Positions 17,856-26,854 of a stretch of 64,000 nt of DNA are shown here, in pieces. The notes beneath the pieces are model-generated. The model was not told the DNA's origin and searched no databases. It saw nothing but the letters and a program-made list of their open reading frames with translations. Where the stretch lies: NCBI GenBank assembly GCA_903837355.1, contig CAILUI010000133.1, forward strand, positions 1 through 64,000. The letters run 5' to 3'. How positions within the stretch are numbered: position 1 is the stretch's first letter; each line of letters begins with the position of its first letter. The position numbers and the translations under genes were made by a program. The stretch is from an uncultured Victivallales bacterium. Lineage in GTDB: Bacteria; Verrucomicrobiota; Lentisphaeria; Oligosphaerales; JAFGRS01.

Positions 17856-20800
17856 CTACGGGGCGGGGGTGACCACCAGCTCACGCAGCCAGAGGATACC
17901 CGGCCGCGACGCGGGGCCGCCGTTGGCGTCCTGCTCGAAGCGCAAGGCGCTGGCTTCGACCGCCTCCCAGGTGAGCCGGTCGCAGCTCCGGGTACGCTCG
18001 TCCGCAACGGTGGCGACGGGGCGCAAGCCAGTCGCGGTCTGGGCCAGCACCCGGAAGCGCCGCGAGGCATAGCTCTGCCCCTCCTCCACGTTCCAGTAGA
18101 TCTGCAGGCCCGCAACGCGGCGCGGCGCGGCAAACTCCAGGCTGACCCAGTGCGGCTCAGCGTGATCGGCCGAGGCCCATGCCCGGCGCTCCCAGGCCAG
18201 CCCCTCGACGGCCACCTCCCCGTCGGTCAGCACGGCTGGACTGTAGCCGGAGTAGGTGGACTCAACGCGGCACGACGCCACCGCGACGCGCCTGTCTGCC
18301 GCCGGCAGCACCGGCTCATCGATGTAACTCGCCGCGGCCGCCGCCAGCACGATGCCGCCGGCGTCCTGCACCTCCACCTGCAGCACGTGCACCAGCCCGT
18401 CCGCGACGGTCGGAATGGCCAGGTCGACGGCACCCGTCCCCGCGGCCACCTCCACCGTCTCCGGCGCCCCGGGCACCGTCGGCGTCACCCGCACCTTGAC
18501 CCGCAACGGCCCTGCAAGCGCTGCCGCGATGCCCAGGCGAAAACGGCGCAAGCCCGCCTCCACCCCCCGATCCTCGAGCTGCAGCACGGCCCCCACCTGA
18601 ACCTCCTGGCACGTCGCACGCTCAAAGCGGAAGGGCGTCATACTGGGGAGAGTGGCGCTGAAGACGGCGCGCACCGTGTAGTTGCCGTCCCGCGGCGCCC
18701 GGAAACGCTCCGGCACGCTCGTCGCCTCAGCCTGCGGCTCCAGACTCGGCACCACCGGCCGCCCGGGGGCCCGCGTCAGGCCCAGACAGACGACACCAGT
18801 GGCCCCCTCGGGCACGACGGGCCGAAGGGTCATCTCGGCCCCGGCGCGCGCGCTGTGATCACCCACGAATCCGGTCAGCAGCACCCCCGCCTGGAACAGC
18901 GCCAACGCCTCCACCGCCTGGCGGGCCTGCAGCAACTCCCGCCGTTGGCTGAGCACGAACAGATCCCCATCCCGCGGCGGAATGCCGTCCAGCGCCGCCC
19001 CCAACGCCTGCCGAGCCTGCTCCAGGGCCACCAGCGTCACCCCTTGGTCGGGCAGGTCGGTGAGGCACTGCGCCGCACTCTGAAGCGCCGGCGACGCCGA
19101 CGCCTTGCCCTGGACACGCCCGGCGGCCAGTACATGCTCGCGGGCCCGCCCCAGCAACCAGGGCGCCACCCCCGTCCGCGGCAGCACCCGCACCAACGCC
19201 AGCGCCGGCGGCGCGTCCGCGAGATCCAGGTCCCAGCCCTTCGCGGTCCGCTGCAAAGGACGCTGCGCCAACCACACCGGGTCGATAGCGACGGGATCGG
19301 CCCCCATCTCGCGCAGGATCTCGGCATCAACCGACAACGTGCTCGCGTCGCCGGGCCGACGACGCACGCTGAACAGCACCGCCGCACCGCCGCCAAAGCG
19401 CTCGGCCCGCGCGCCGCGGCACCCCGGCACCGGCTGCCAGCCCGCCGCGGCCAGCTCCCGGATGGCCGGCATGTAGGCATGCGTCACGTCGCCGTATTCG
19501 ACGTAGGCCCGCTGCACAAAACGGCCCGTCGAGGGCAACTCGCCCCAGAACGCTGCGTTCAGGTGGAAATCCTCCGCCAAGAGCCGCTGATCCAGCCCGT
19601 GCAGATTCATGAAGTTCATTAACAACAATGGTTTACGATAGGAGCAGGCGCGGTAGAAGAAGAGGTCATCCTCGCTGCGGTACTGGCTGCTCTCGATGCC
19701 GGGGACGTCGGAGGTCAGGTACAGCGGGAAGGCGTCGTGGCTGCAGTGGATGTTGGTGAAGATCAGCTTGCCCGCCGGGTTGTAGCGCCGCTGCAACGCC
19801 GCCAGGTAGTCCCGCGTGCCGTAGAGGCCGGCGGCCGCGACCTGCAGCGAGCCCGGCGTGTAGGTGAACGGCACGTCATTGGCCACCCAGTGCTCGCGGC
19901 GCGTGTTCAGCACCGTCGAACACCAGGCCGAGACCGAGTCGATGTACAACCCCTCCAGCGACGGCGTCTCCTGCAGCATGCGGTCGAAGAGGCGGAACTC
20001 ACTCGCCGCCACGCTGGGATGCGCGGGGCTGTCCGGCAGGTCCGGATCGACATTCAGGGTGAAACGCAGCAGGTTCAGGGGCGTCGCCGGACCAACGTCG
20101 GCGCTGAGGTTGTCGGTGATCGCCACTACCATCTGCCCAGCCGCATCCGTGCACACAGTATCGCGCAGGAAACCGAGATCGACGCGAGATGAGATCGCCT
20201 CGAAACCGGGGTTGGCAAGCCAGTTGACCTCCGGCTGGTCCGCCGGGCCGATGCGCAGATCGTCGAACCACGCCGTGCCGGCGTGCGGACCGCGCAGGAG
20301 AGCGTAGACGCGCAGTTCAGACACCGGCTTGGCCGGCTGCACCAGCACCTCCGCAACGGCCCAGTCGTGGGTGCCGGTTGCGAAACTCGCGCACTGGCCA
20401 AAGAGGAACGTGCCATCGGCGTAGCACACATCGACATAGACCGCGTAGTTGAAGTCCGGCTCGCCACTCACCGCCTCGGCCCGACTCCAACCTTGAATTC
20501 GGAAAGGCGCCGCGAGCGGCGTCTCAAAGCGCCGCGACTGCCGCACCCCGAGCCATTGCCCCGGCACCTCCGCCCGGACCCGCAACGCGGTGTCGCCCCC
20601 ATGCTTCACCTCACGGTCCAACTCGGCGTGCTGCATGGGCTCCCAATCCGTGGCCACCTTCTCCTGCTCCAATTCAGCCAGACGCGCGGCCGCCTCGGCA
20701 TAGGTCTTCGGAAGCTGACTGCCGGGCAGGGTCACGGTCAGGGACGATGACTCGCGGTAGGGAAACGTTCCCAGCCCACGCACATCGTCCTCGGCGTACT

Positions 20801-21590
20801 CGTCCGGACCCCCCTCGTGGTAGTAGAAATGCTGCGGGTTGGGCACGTCGAGCGTCGGGGCCGCAAAGAACCAGCCGCCAAACGACGTCGCCCGCACGAC
20901 GAAGGGCTCCGGGAAGAACTCGTAGTAGCGCGCCAGGGCGGCGCGAAAGTGCCACTGCGGATCGGTGCGGTAGAGCACCACGGTGAACGGCGCCCGCTGC
21001 CGCAAGGCCGCTGGCCCGGCCGTGGTGAAGCCGAAAGGGAAGCGCAGCTCAACGCCGCCGGCACTCTCCCTGAAGTCGCAGACGGCGAGAGCCGTGGGCG
21101 GCAAGGCCAGCGCCAGGACGTCCTGCCCGCCGACCCGCAGGCTGACCACCGGCAACTTGCCGACCAAGGGCCGCGGCAGCAGCAAGGGGTCCGTTGCCAT
21201 TGTCCCCAGCGGCAACGTGCACCCCTCCAGACGCAAGACCAGGTCCGCGGCACAGTCCGCCGCGCCCGGCGCGGTGACCTGGCCGTCCAGCTCGACATAG
21301 CCCGTCCGCGCCCGCCAGGCGCCGCTGACCACAAAGCCGCTCGGCGCGGCCGTCGCCGGCGACGCGGCGCGCACCTCGACGGCCACCCTCACGCCAGGCA
21401 GCTCCTGGCCGTCGAGGCGAAGCTGCCGCAAGCTGCCGGTGGCGTCGTCCCCGGCAAGCACCGACAGCCCGTCGCCGCTGCCCACCTCGGCCGCGCGCAC
21501 CCCCACCAGCAGGCACACCAGCAGCCCGACCGACAAGCACCCGGCGCGACACCCCACCCAAGCGCCACCCAACCGGCTCAGACGCGCCAT
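17856..21590 (-). CDS. Large secreted protein with barrel-like core and C-terminal discoidin-like domain
   Basis: A 1244-aa exported protein of unknown function. Residues 1-33 form a signal peptide. Residues about 330-480 read as a jelly-roll binding module (WLGVRQSRRFETPLAAPF, AWFDDLRIGP). Residues about 490-720 contain barrel-like strands (LEGLYIDSVSAW, LIFTNIHCSHDAFPLYLTSDVPGIESSQ) as in glycosidases of the GH-A type; Asp and Glu there are candidates only. The last 140 residues (VASCRVESTYSGYSPAVLTDGE ... VSLEFAAPRRVAGLQIYW) fit an F5/8 type C sugar-binding domain. The ATG at 21590 has GGAGGA seven bases upstream. It ends convergently with the YgbA_NO gene and follows serC on the same strand, separated by a hairpin. 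Confidence 0.65.
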   Translation of the reverse strand: MARLSRLGGAWVGCRAGCLSVGLLVCLLVGVRAAEVGSGDGLSVLAGDDATGSLRQLRLDGQELPGVRVAVEVRAASPATAAPSGFVVSGAWRARTGYVELDGQVTAPGAADCAADLVLRLEGCTLPLGTMATDPLLLPRPLVGKLPVVSLRVGGQDVLALALPPTALAVCDFRESAGGVELRFPFGFTTAGPAALRQRAPFTVVLYRTDPQWHFRAALARYYEFFPEPFVVRATSFGGWFFAAPTLDVPNPQHFYYHEGGPDEYAEDDVRGLGTFPYRESSSLTVTLPGSQLPKTYAEAAARLAELEQEKVATDWEPMQHAELDREVKHGGDTALRVRAEVPGQWLGVRQSRRFETPLAAPFRIQGWSRAEAVSGEPDFNYAVYVDVCYADGTFLFGQCASFATGTHDWAVAEVLVQPAKPVSELRVYALLRGPHAGTAWFDDLRIGPADQPEVNWLANPGFEAISSRVDLGFLRDTVCTDAAGQMVVAITDNLSADVGPATPLNLLRFTLNVDPDLPDSPAHPSVAASEFRLFDRMLQETPSLEGLYIDSVSAWCSTVLNTRREHWVANDVPFTYTPGSLQVAAAGLYGTRDYLAALQRRYNPAGKLIFTNIHCSHDAFPLYLTSDVPGIESSQYRSEDDLFFYRACSYRKPLLLMNFMNLHGLDQRLLAEDFHLNAAFWGELPSTGRFVQRAYVEYGDVTHAYMPAIRELAAAGWQPVPGCRGARAERFGGGAAVLFSVRRRPGDASTLSVDAEILREMGADPVAIDPVWLAQRPLQRTAKGWDLDLADAPPALALVRVLPRTGVAPWLLGRAREHVLAAGRVQGKASASPALQSAAQCLTDLPDQGVTLVALEQARQALGAALDGIPPRDGDLFVLSQRRELLQARQAVEALALFQAGVLLTGFVGDHSARAGAEMTLRPVVPEGATGVVCLGLTRAPGRPVVPSLEPQAEATSVPERFRAPRDGNYTVRAVFSATLPSMTPFRFERATCQEVQVGAVLQLEDRGVEAGLRRFRLGIAAALAGPLRVKVRVTPTVPGAPETVEVAAGTGAVDLAIPTVADGLVHVLQVEVQDAGGIVLAAAAASYIDEPVLPAADRRVAVASCRVESTYSGYSPAVLTDGEVAVEGLAWERRAWASADHAEPHWVSLEFAAPRRVAGLQIYWNVEEGQSYASRRFRVLAQTATGLRPVATVADERTRSCDRLTWEAVEASALRFEQDANGGPASRPGILWLRELVVTPAP

Positions 21591-21618
21591 CGCAAGGTCC
21601 TCCATCCCGAGACGAGAA

Positions 21619-21648
21619 GGGCCTGATCCCACACCCGGAATCAGGCCC
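21619..21648 (-). terminator. Stem-loop downstream of serC
   Basis: Perfect 9-bp arms, GGGCCTGAT at 21619-21627 and its complement at 21640-21648, enclose a 12-base loop. On the minus strand the hairpin lies 28 bases after the serC stop and is followed by TTCTCGTC, a weak T-containing tail. It probably ends or attenuates the serC transcript before the large secreted-protein gene. Confidence 0.55.
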
Positions 21649-21676
21649 GATACACAGCGTCATCGCGTCCGCAGTG

Positions 21677-22765
21677 TCAGCGGTTCTTCGTCTCAAACTC
21701 GTGCATGAAGTCGATCAGGCTGCTGACGCCTTCCATGGGCATGGCGTTGTAGATACTGGCGCGCATGCCTCCCACGTTGCGGTGCCCCTTCAGCCCGACC
21801 AGGCCGGCCTTCTTGGCCTGAGCGCCGAAGGTCTCCTCGAGCGCCTCCGTGGGCAAGCGGAAGGTGACGTTCATCCGCGAACGGTCGGCGGCTTCCGCCG
21901 TACCACGGTAGAAATCGGAACCATCGATGGCGCCGTAGAGAGCGTCCGACTTGGCCTCGTTGATCTTCTGGATTGCCGACAAACCCCCGAGCTTGATCAG
22001 CCAGTCGGTCACCAGGCGCACCATGTAGATCGCGATGCAGGGCGGCGTGTTGTACAACGACTCCTTGTCGATGTGCGTCGAGTACTTCAGCATCGAGGGC
22101 ACCTTCGCACCCACGCGGGCGGCCAGGTCCTTCTTCATGATCACCAGCGTGACCCCCGCCGGACCCAGATTCTTCTGCGCCCCGGCGAAGATCATGCCGA
22201 ACTTGCTCACATCGACGACGCACGACATGATATCGCTGGACATGTCCGCAATCAGCGGCACGCTGCCGGCATCCGGGAAGAAATGGTACTCGGTACCCTC
22301 AATCGTGTTGTTGCTGCACACGTACATATAGGCCGCGTTCTGGTCAATCTGCCACTCCCCGACATCGCCGATGACCGAGAAGTTCGAGGCCTTGCCATCG
22401 TAAACGACCTTGACGTCACCAAACAGCTTGGCCTCTTTGATGGCGGCGGCGGACCACGACCCCGTATCCGCATAGAGCATCGGCTTGCCGGCCACCGCCA
22501 GGTTCATCGGAACCATGGCGAACTGCAGGCTGGCGCCACCTTGCAGAAACAACACGGCATAGTCGTCCGGAATGCCCATCAGTTTACGGGTATTGGCCTC
22601 GGCCGCGTGGATGACCTCCTCGAACTCCTTACTGCGGTGACTGGCCTCAGCCAGGCCGTAGCCCAACCCGTGATAGTCGGCGAATTCCGCCGCCACCTGC
22701 TCCATGACTTCCCGCGGTAGCACCGACGGTCCGGCATTGAAGTTGTACACTCGCTGAACTGCCAT
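21677..22765 (-). CDS. serC: Phosphoserine aminotransferase
   Basis: A 362-aa class V aminotransferase that converts 3-phosphohydroxypyruvate and glutamate to phosphoserine in serine synthesis, and probably also acts in pyridoxal phosphate synthesis. It opens with the diagnostic YNFNAGPSVLP, carries HRSKEFEEVI near 43-52, QGGASLQFAM near 75-84, the Asp of DMSSDIM near 174, and the PLP lysine in FAGAQKNLGPAG (Lys198). It ends with HRNVGGMRASIYNAMP, the usual C-terminal SerC block. Length is normal for the family. The ATG at 22765 follows AAGGGAGGT by six bases; the reading frame stays open to 23011 but that part is not protein-like. A sigma-70-like promoter is visible 120 bp upstream. Confidence 0.95.
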   Translation of the reverse strand: MAVQRVYNFNAGPSVLPREVMEQVAAEFADYHGLGYGLAEASHRSKEFEEVIHAAEANTRKLMGIPDDYAVLFLQGGASLQFAMVPMNLAVAGKPMLYADTGSWSAAAIKEAKLFGDVKVVYDGKASNFSVIGDVGEWQIDQNAAYMYVCSNNTIEGTEYHFFPDAGSVPLIADMSSDIMSCVVDVSKFGMIFAGAQKNLGPAGVTLVIMKKDLAARVGAKVPSMLKYSTHIDKESLYNTPPCIAIYMVRLVTDWLIKLGGLSAIQKINEAKSDALYGAIDGSDFYRGTAEAADRSRMNVTFRLPTEALEETFGAQAKKAGLVGLKGHRNVGGMRASIYNAMPMEGVSSLIDFMHEFETKNR

Positions 22766-23077
22766 AGCGCACCTCCCTTGTCCTGTGTGAACCCTGGCGG
22801 GCCGCTGGCCGGAACACGGATCAAACGCCCGTGCTCTCCTCGTCTCCAATGGGCCAAGCCTGGCACCAGCAGCCCACCATACTCGCACTATACCGTCACC
22901 CGCGTCTCGCCGCAACGGCGGCCGGCTCCCAGCCGGAAATGCCAGTTCCGTCTCATCCGTGCCTTCCGCGACAACCGTGGTGAACCTTCGCGTACGGTGG
23001 CCCTCTTGCACTTGCCGGACCGCCGTCTATCCTAGCGGCAGCGTCGCTAGCCTGCTTCTCAACGAGGCCCATCGCCC
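22766..23077. other. Divergent intergenic region between serC and the URO-D-like gene
   Basis: These 312 bp hold the proposed serC promoter (22887-22915) and the leader sequences of both genes. No coding or RNA gene is seen. The plus-strand gene has only GAGG ten bases before its ATG and I cannot point to its promoter. Confidence 0.55.
22887..22915 (-). promoter_or_regulatory. Sigma-70-type promoter for serC
   Basis: On the minus strand TTGCGG (22915-22910), a 17-base spacer and TATAGT (22892-22887) form a good housekeeping promoter. It would start RNA near 22880 and leave a leader of about 115 bases before the serC ATG. Confidence 0.5.
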
Positions 23078-24319
23078 ATGATCGATCTGCCTGGTTCCGA
23101 CCGCGAGATCCTGCGCACCCTGGCCCGTCAGGTCGCCGAGATCGCCGCACACCCCCGCCACAAACAGAACGCCGAACTGTGGCGCCGCCACAACGACCTC
23201 GAGCCGCTGCGCCCCCTGGTGCTCGCCTTCCCCGAGGGCGCCTGGCGCGAACTGCTCCCGGACAGCCAACTCACCTGCACCCATCCCTGGGCCCGAGCCA
23301 TCGAGGGCGACCTCCGCCGGCGCCTCTACTGCGATGTACACCTGCGCGACGATAACGTCATCGAGGCGCTCGTGGTCTGCCCGCTGACCATCCGCTACCC
23401 GGCCCTCGGACTGGAGGTCCGCCAGACCGCCAGCACCCAGGCCACGGGCGCCTTCCACATCGAACAGACGCTGCGCGGCGCCGCCGACATCGACCGTATC
23501 CTCATCGCCGAACCCGAGGTCGACTGGGCCGATACCGAGCAGCGCTTCACCTTCATGCAGGAGCTGTTTGCTGACCTCCTCACGGTCGAGAAGCGCGGGC
23601 GCTGCTCCGGCGGCATCTCCCCGGTCGACAGCTACTCCATCCTGCGCGGGCTCGATGCCTTCTTCATCGATCTGGTAGACGATCCGGAGTTCGCGCACCG
23701 TACCATCGAGCGCCTGACCCAGCGCGAGATCACCATCATGCAGTCGCTCGAACGCCAAGGCGCCCTCTCCCTGGGCAACCGCAACCACTACGCCGGCAGC
23801 GGTGGCACCGGTTACACCCGGCAACTCCCGCAGTCCGACTTCGATGGCACCCATGTCCGAACCCGTGACCTGTGGGGCTTCGCCACGGCGCAGATCTTCA
23901 GCGACGTCTCCCCTGCCATGCACGAGGAGTTCGCCCTGCGCCATGAGCGCGCCTACCTCGATCTCTTCGGCCTGAACTGCTACGGCTGCTGCGAGCCGCT
24001 GCACCGCAAGCTCGACGCCATCTTCCGCCACGTACCGCGCCTGCGCCGGCTGTCCATCTCACCTTGGGCTGATGTCGCCGCCTGCGCCGCCGCCATTGGC
24101 CGTCGCTGCATCATCTCCTGGAAACCGAACCCTGCCCACTTGGCCGGCAACTCCTGCGATCCGCAGCGCCTCCGCGAGGAACTGCGCGAGGTCTGCCGCC
24201 TGACCCGTGGAAATGTCCTGGAGATGGTCATGAAGGATACGCACACGGTGCGCGATGACCCACGGCGCCTGTGGGACTGGGTGCAGTGCGCTCGCGAAGT
24301 CGCAGAGGAGTTTGCCTGA
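23078..24319 (+). CDS. Uroporphyrinogen decarboxylase-superfamily protein
   Basis: A 413-aa cytosolic protein of the URO-D/methyltransferase barrel superfamily. The later half has the usual layout: FSDVSPAMHEEFALRHERAYLDLFGLNCYGCCEPLH near 267-302 (split helices), SISPWADVAACAAAIGRRCIISWKPNP near 322-348 and EMVMKDTHTVRDDP near 385-398. The CYGCCEPLH segment resembles the zinc/substrate pocket of cobalamin-dependent methyltransferases (MtaA/CmuA-like) more than true HemE. No other heme-synthesis gene is nearby, so heme synthesis is unlikely; a methyl-transfer or demethylation role linked to glycan-derived methyl groups is possible but unproven. It diverges from serC. Confidence 0.7.
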   Translation: MIDLPGSDREILRTLARQVAEIAAHPRHKQNAELWRRHNDLEPLRPLVLAFPEGAWRELLPDSQLTCTHPWARAIEGDLRRRLYCDVHLRDDNVIEALVVCPLTIRYPALGLEVRQTASTQATGAFHIEQTLRGAADIDRILIAEPEVDWADTEQRFTFMQELFADLLTVEKRGRCSGGISPVDSYSILRGLDAFFIDLVDDPEFAHRTIERLTQREITIMQSLERQGALSLGNRNHYAGSGGTGYTRQLPQSDFDGTHVRTRDLWGFATAQIFSDVSPAMHEEFALRHERAYLDLFGLNCYGCCEPLHRKLDAIFRHVPRLRRLSISPWADVAACAAAIGRRCIISWKPNPAHLAGNSCDPQRLREELREVCRLTRGNVLEMVMKDTHTVRDDPRRLWDWVQCAREVAEEFA

Positions 24320-24372
24320 GCGCCGCCGCGCCGCGGCGGCTTTCCCCGCTCCGCCTCCCGGCCTCCCCAGCC

Positions 24373-24428
24373 TCCCTTGGTCCCCTTGGGTCCCTTTGGT
24401 CCCTTGGGTCCCTTTGGTCCCTTTAATC
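24373..24428. repeat. TCCCTTGG-type tandem microsatellite
   Basis: About six copies of a 9-10-base unit (TCCCTTGGG / TCCCTTTGGT alternating, an 18-20-base higher-order period) fill most of the convergent gap between the URO-D-like gene and PBP2. The adjoining PBP2 C-terminal codons are also repetitive (Glu-Pro-Asp-Ala and Glu-Gly-Glu-Pro units). Slippage here could change the PBP2 tail length. Confidence 0.7.
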
Positions 24429-24430
24429 CC

Positions 24431-26329
24431 CTATTCCCCCTCCGGCTCCCCCTCCGGCTCCGCGTCCGGCTCTGCGTCCGGCCGCCCCGGCCCCAGCCAA
24501 TGTTCGAAGAACCGCCCTGCCAGTAGCGCCGCGGTACGGCCACCGCTTTCGCCATGCTCCACCAACACGGCCAGCGCATAGCGCGGATTCTCCAGCGGCC
24601 CAAAGCCGATGAACCAGGTGTCGTGGTGACGGTCTTCCCCGGCTTCCACCTCGGCCGTGCCGGTCTTGCCAGCCAGTGAGATGGCGCTGTTGTGGGCGTT
24701 CCGGCCCGTGCCCTTCACCCCGTTCACCACCTCGACCATCCCCTGCCGCACCAGCGCCAGGTGTTCGGCCTGAACCGGGAGACGGCTGTCGATGACGGGA
24801 ACAGCCGCCCGCACCTCACGCCCATCGGCCCGGCGCACGGAGCGCACCAGGAAGGGCCGATAGACGCTCCCACCATTGGCGATGGCCGCCGTGTACAGCG
24901 CGGCATGCATGGGGGTGATGCCGATCACGCCTTGGCCAATCGACAGAAAGGCGGTGTCCGCGGCGATCCACTTCCGCCGACCATGCGAACGCTCCAACAA
25001 GTACTCACGCGAGGGGCAAATGCCAAACTCGGCACGCTCCGGCTGCTGCGGCGGCAGGTCGAGCCCCGGCCGTACCCCGATCCCCGCCCCTGCCAGCATC
25101 GGCCCGATCCGGTCCAGTCCCGCCGCCATGCCGGCCGCAATGAAGTACGGGTTGCACGAACCCTCAATGCCCCGCACCAGATCCAGCGGCCCGTGCCCGG
25201 TACGGTTCCAGCAGCGCACCGAGGACCCCGGACCAAGCGGATACGCCCCCACGCAGTCGTAGATGGCCTCCGGCTGCAGAACGCCCGCGTCAAGGGCAAC
25301 CAGCGCCACCAGCGGCTTCAAGATCGAACCGGGAGTGTAGGTGTTCATCGCCCGGTTCAGCAGCGGCTTGCGCTCTTTGTCGTTCAACAGCGCCGAGTAG
25401 TAGGCCGAATCGCGCTGCGCCGAATCCACCCGCGACAGGTCGAAACCAGGTACCGACGCCATGGCCAGCACCGCGCCGGTGTTCACCTCCACCAGGACCA
25501 ACGCCCCCTGATATTCAGGAGCATCCAGAACCCGCTCCGCCGCCATCTGTGCCCGCAGGTCGAGGGTCAGCACCAGGTCGTAGCCATTCTGCGGCGGAAT
25601 CGCGGTACCAATCTCGTCGTGAACGTATCCCAGAGCACTGACCCGCACCAGACGCGAGCCGGCCACCCCCGCAAGTTCCGCGTCGTACTGCCGTTCCAGT
25701 CCGGCCCAGCCCCGCAATTCAGGCCGGGCGTAGAAACGCAGGTATTGGCTCATCTCCGCCGTCGACTCCGGTTGCTGACGGCCCGTGTGCCCGAGCACGT
25801 GGCTGGCCACACCCGGTCGGGGGTACTGCCGCTCGGCCCGCGTGCTGATCTCCAGACCCGCCAAGGGCGGCGTCATCTCCGCCAGAATCGCCTGTTCGCG
25901 GTCAGTCAGCCCGGAGAACACCGTCAACGGCAGCGCCGGCAGGACCCGCAAATGCCGCTTGATCTCCTCCTCGGTAAGCCTCAGCGGCCGTCCCAGGCGC
26001 GCGGCCAGGAGCCTGGTCTGCGCCAGAATGTGCCGAACCGTGTTGGAGCTCTTTCCGGGCTGCCGCATCTCCGCCAGATGATACACGGCGTCAAACAGAG
26101 CCCGGTTGTCCACCAAGACCTCGCCCCCGGCCGCATACATCCGCCCCCGGATGGCATTCAGGCGGATCGGACGCACACTCTGCCGCATCGTGGCGCGGCT
26201 GTGCTCAGAACCATGCTGCAGCTGAACCTGCCACAGGCGGGCGAGGATCAACAGCATGGCGCCGATCATCAGCGCCCCCAGGATGTACAGCCGCGCGTGG
26301 GAAACGCTATCGTGCTCTGGGTCCCTCAT
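24431..26329 (-). CDS. mrdA: Penicillin-binding protein 2 (elongation transpeptidase)
   Basis: A 632-aa class B PBP. One membrane anchor spans residues 13-32; the pedestal domain follows (SVRPIRLNAIRGRMYA near 51-65), then the transpeptidase with Ser335 in PGSILK, SCN at 391-393 and KTG at 555-557. It cross-links peptidoglycan during side-wall growth with RodA and MreBCD. The C-terminal tail is an acidic repeat (EPDAEPEGEPEGE) encoded by a microsatellite-like tract, unlike standard PBP2. The ATG overlaps the mreD stop (ATGA), so the two are translationally coupled. It is the last gene of the five-gene minus-strand envelope operon; rodA and mreC are not in the window. Confidence 0.9.
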   Translation of the reverse strand: MRDPEHDSVSHARLYILGALMIGAMLLILARLWQVQLQHGSEHSRATMRQSVRPIRLNAIRGRMYAAGGEVLVDNRALFDAVYHLAEMRQPGKSSNTVRHILAQTRLLAARLGRPLRLTEEEIKRHLRVLPALPLTVFSGLTDREQAILAEMTPPLAGLEISTRAERQYPRPGVASHVLGHTGRQQPESTAEMSQYLRFYARPELRGWAGLERQYDAELAGVAGSRLVRVSALGYVHDEIGTAIPPQNGYDLVLTLDLRAQMAAERVLDAPEYQGALVLVEVNTGAVLAMASVPGFDLSRVDSAQRDSAYYSALLNDKERKPLLNRAMNTYTPGSILKPLVALVALDAGVLQPEAIYDCVGAYPLGPGSSVRCWNRTGHGPLDLVRGIEGSCNPYFIAAGMAAGLDRIGPMLAGAGIGVRPGLDLPPQQPERAEFGICPSREYLLERSHGRRKWIAADTAFLSIGQGVIGITPMHAALYTAAIANGGSVYRPFLVRSVRRADGREVRAAVPVIDSRLPVQAEHLALVRQGMVEVVNGVKGTGRNAHNSAISLAGKTGTAEVEAGEDRHHDTWFIGFGPLENPRYALAVLVEHGESGGRTAALLAGRFFEHWLGPGRPDAEPDAEPEGEPEGE

Positions 26330-26835
26330 CGTCTGTCCCGAACCCGGCTGTAACCGTCAAACACCAGGTGCGCGGCGGCGGCATCCAGTCCCATGCAGAA
26401 CAGCGGCAACAGAATCGCAGCCCCGCCCGCTGCTTCACCGAGAATGCAGAGGACCTCCCCGGCCAGAGCGCTGCTCCAGCGCGCCCCCGGCAACGCCAGC
26501 AGCGCCAGCGACAGCAGACCCGACATCGTACCGACCACCAGCCCCGGCACTGCCTGAGCGCCCTGCCCGCGGCAGTCGCCGTGACGCCGCCAGAACATGG
26601 CGAACGCCTGAATCGCCGGTACCGCCAGCGTCGCCGCCGGCAGGGCGCGCCCATACGCCAGATCCAACACTGTGCCGAGGGCCAGAAAAAGCACCGCCGT
26701 GCGCCGCCAACCCAACACGACGGTGAAGTAGAACACAGCCACATGGAAGAACGGCAGGGCCATGCAGCGATCACCGGCAAGCAGCTCCAGAACCAAGGCC
26801 AGAAACGTACAGCATAGGACCCATATCGTCGTCAT
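26326..26835 (-). CDS. mreD: MreD-like rod shape-determining membrane protein
   Basis: A 169-aa, very hydrophobic protein with about five membrane segments (WVLCCTFLALVLELL; FFHVAVFYFTVVLGW; AVLFLALGTVLDLAYG; VVGTMSGLLSLALLAL; GEAAGGAAILLPLFCMG). Length, topology and its ATGA overlap with mrdA all fit MreD, which belongs to the elongasome at the inner membrane. MreD is poorly conserved, so the call rests mainly on context. It begins 19 bases after the stop of the VWA gene on the same strand. mreB and mreC are not adjacent, which is unusual. Confidence 0.65.
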   Translation of the reverse strand: MTTIWVLCCTFLALVLELLAGDRCMALPFFHVAVFYFTVVLGWRRTAVLFLALGTVLDLAYGRALPAATLAVPAIQAFAMFWRRHGDCRGQGAQAVPGLVVGTMSGLLSLALLALPGARWSSALAGEVLCILGEAAGGAAILLPLFCMGLDAAAAHLVFDGYSRVRDRR

Positions 26836-26854
26836 CGCCTGCCCATCGTGTCGC

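Noticed and set aside
23980-24603. Collagen-like KGPKGPKG peptide on the minus strand
   Set aside because: It is the TCCCTTGG microsatellite read in another frame and overlaps two real genes.
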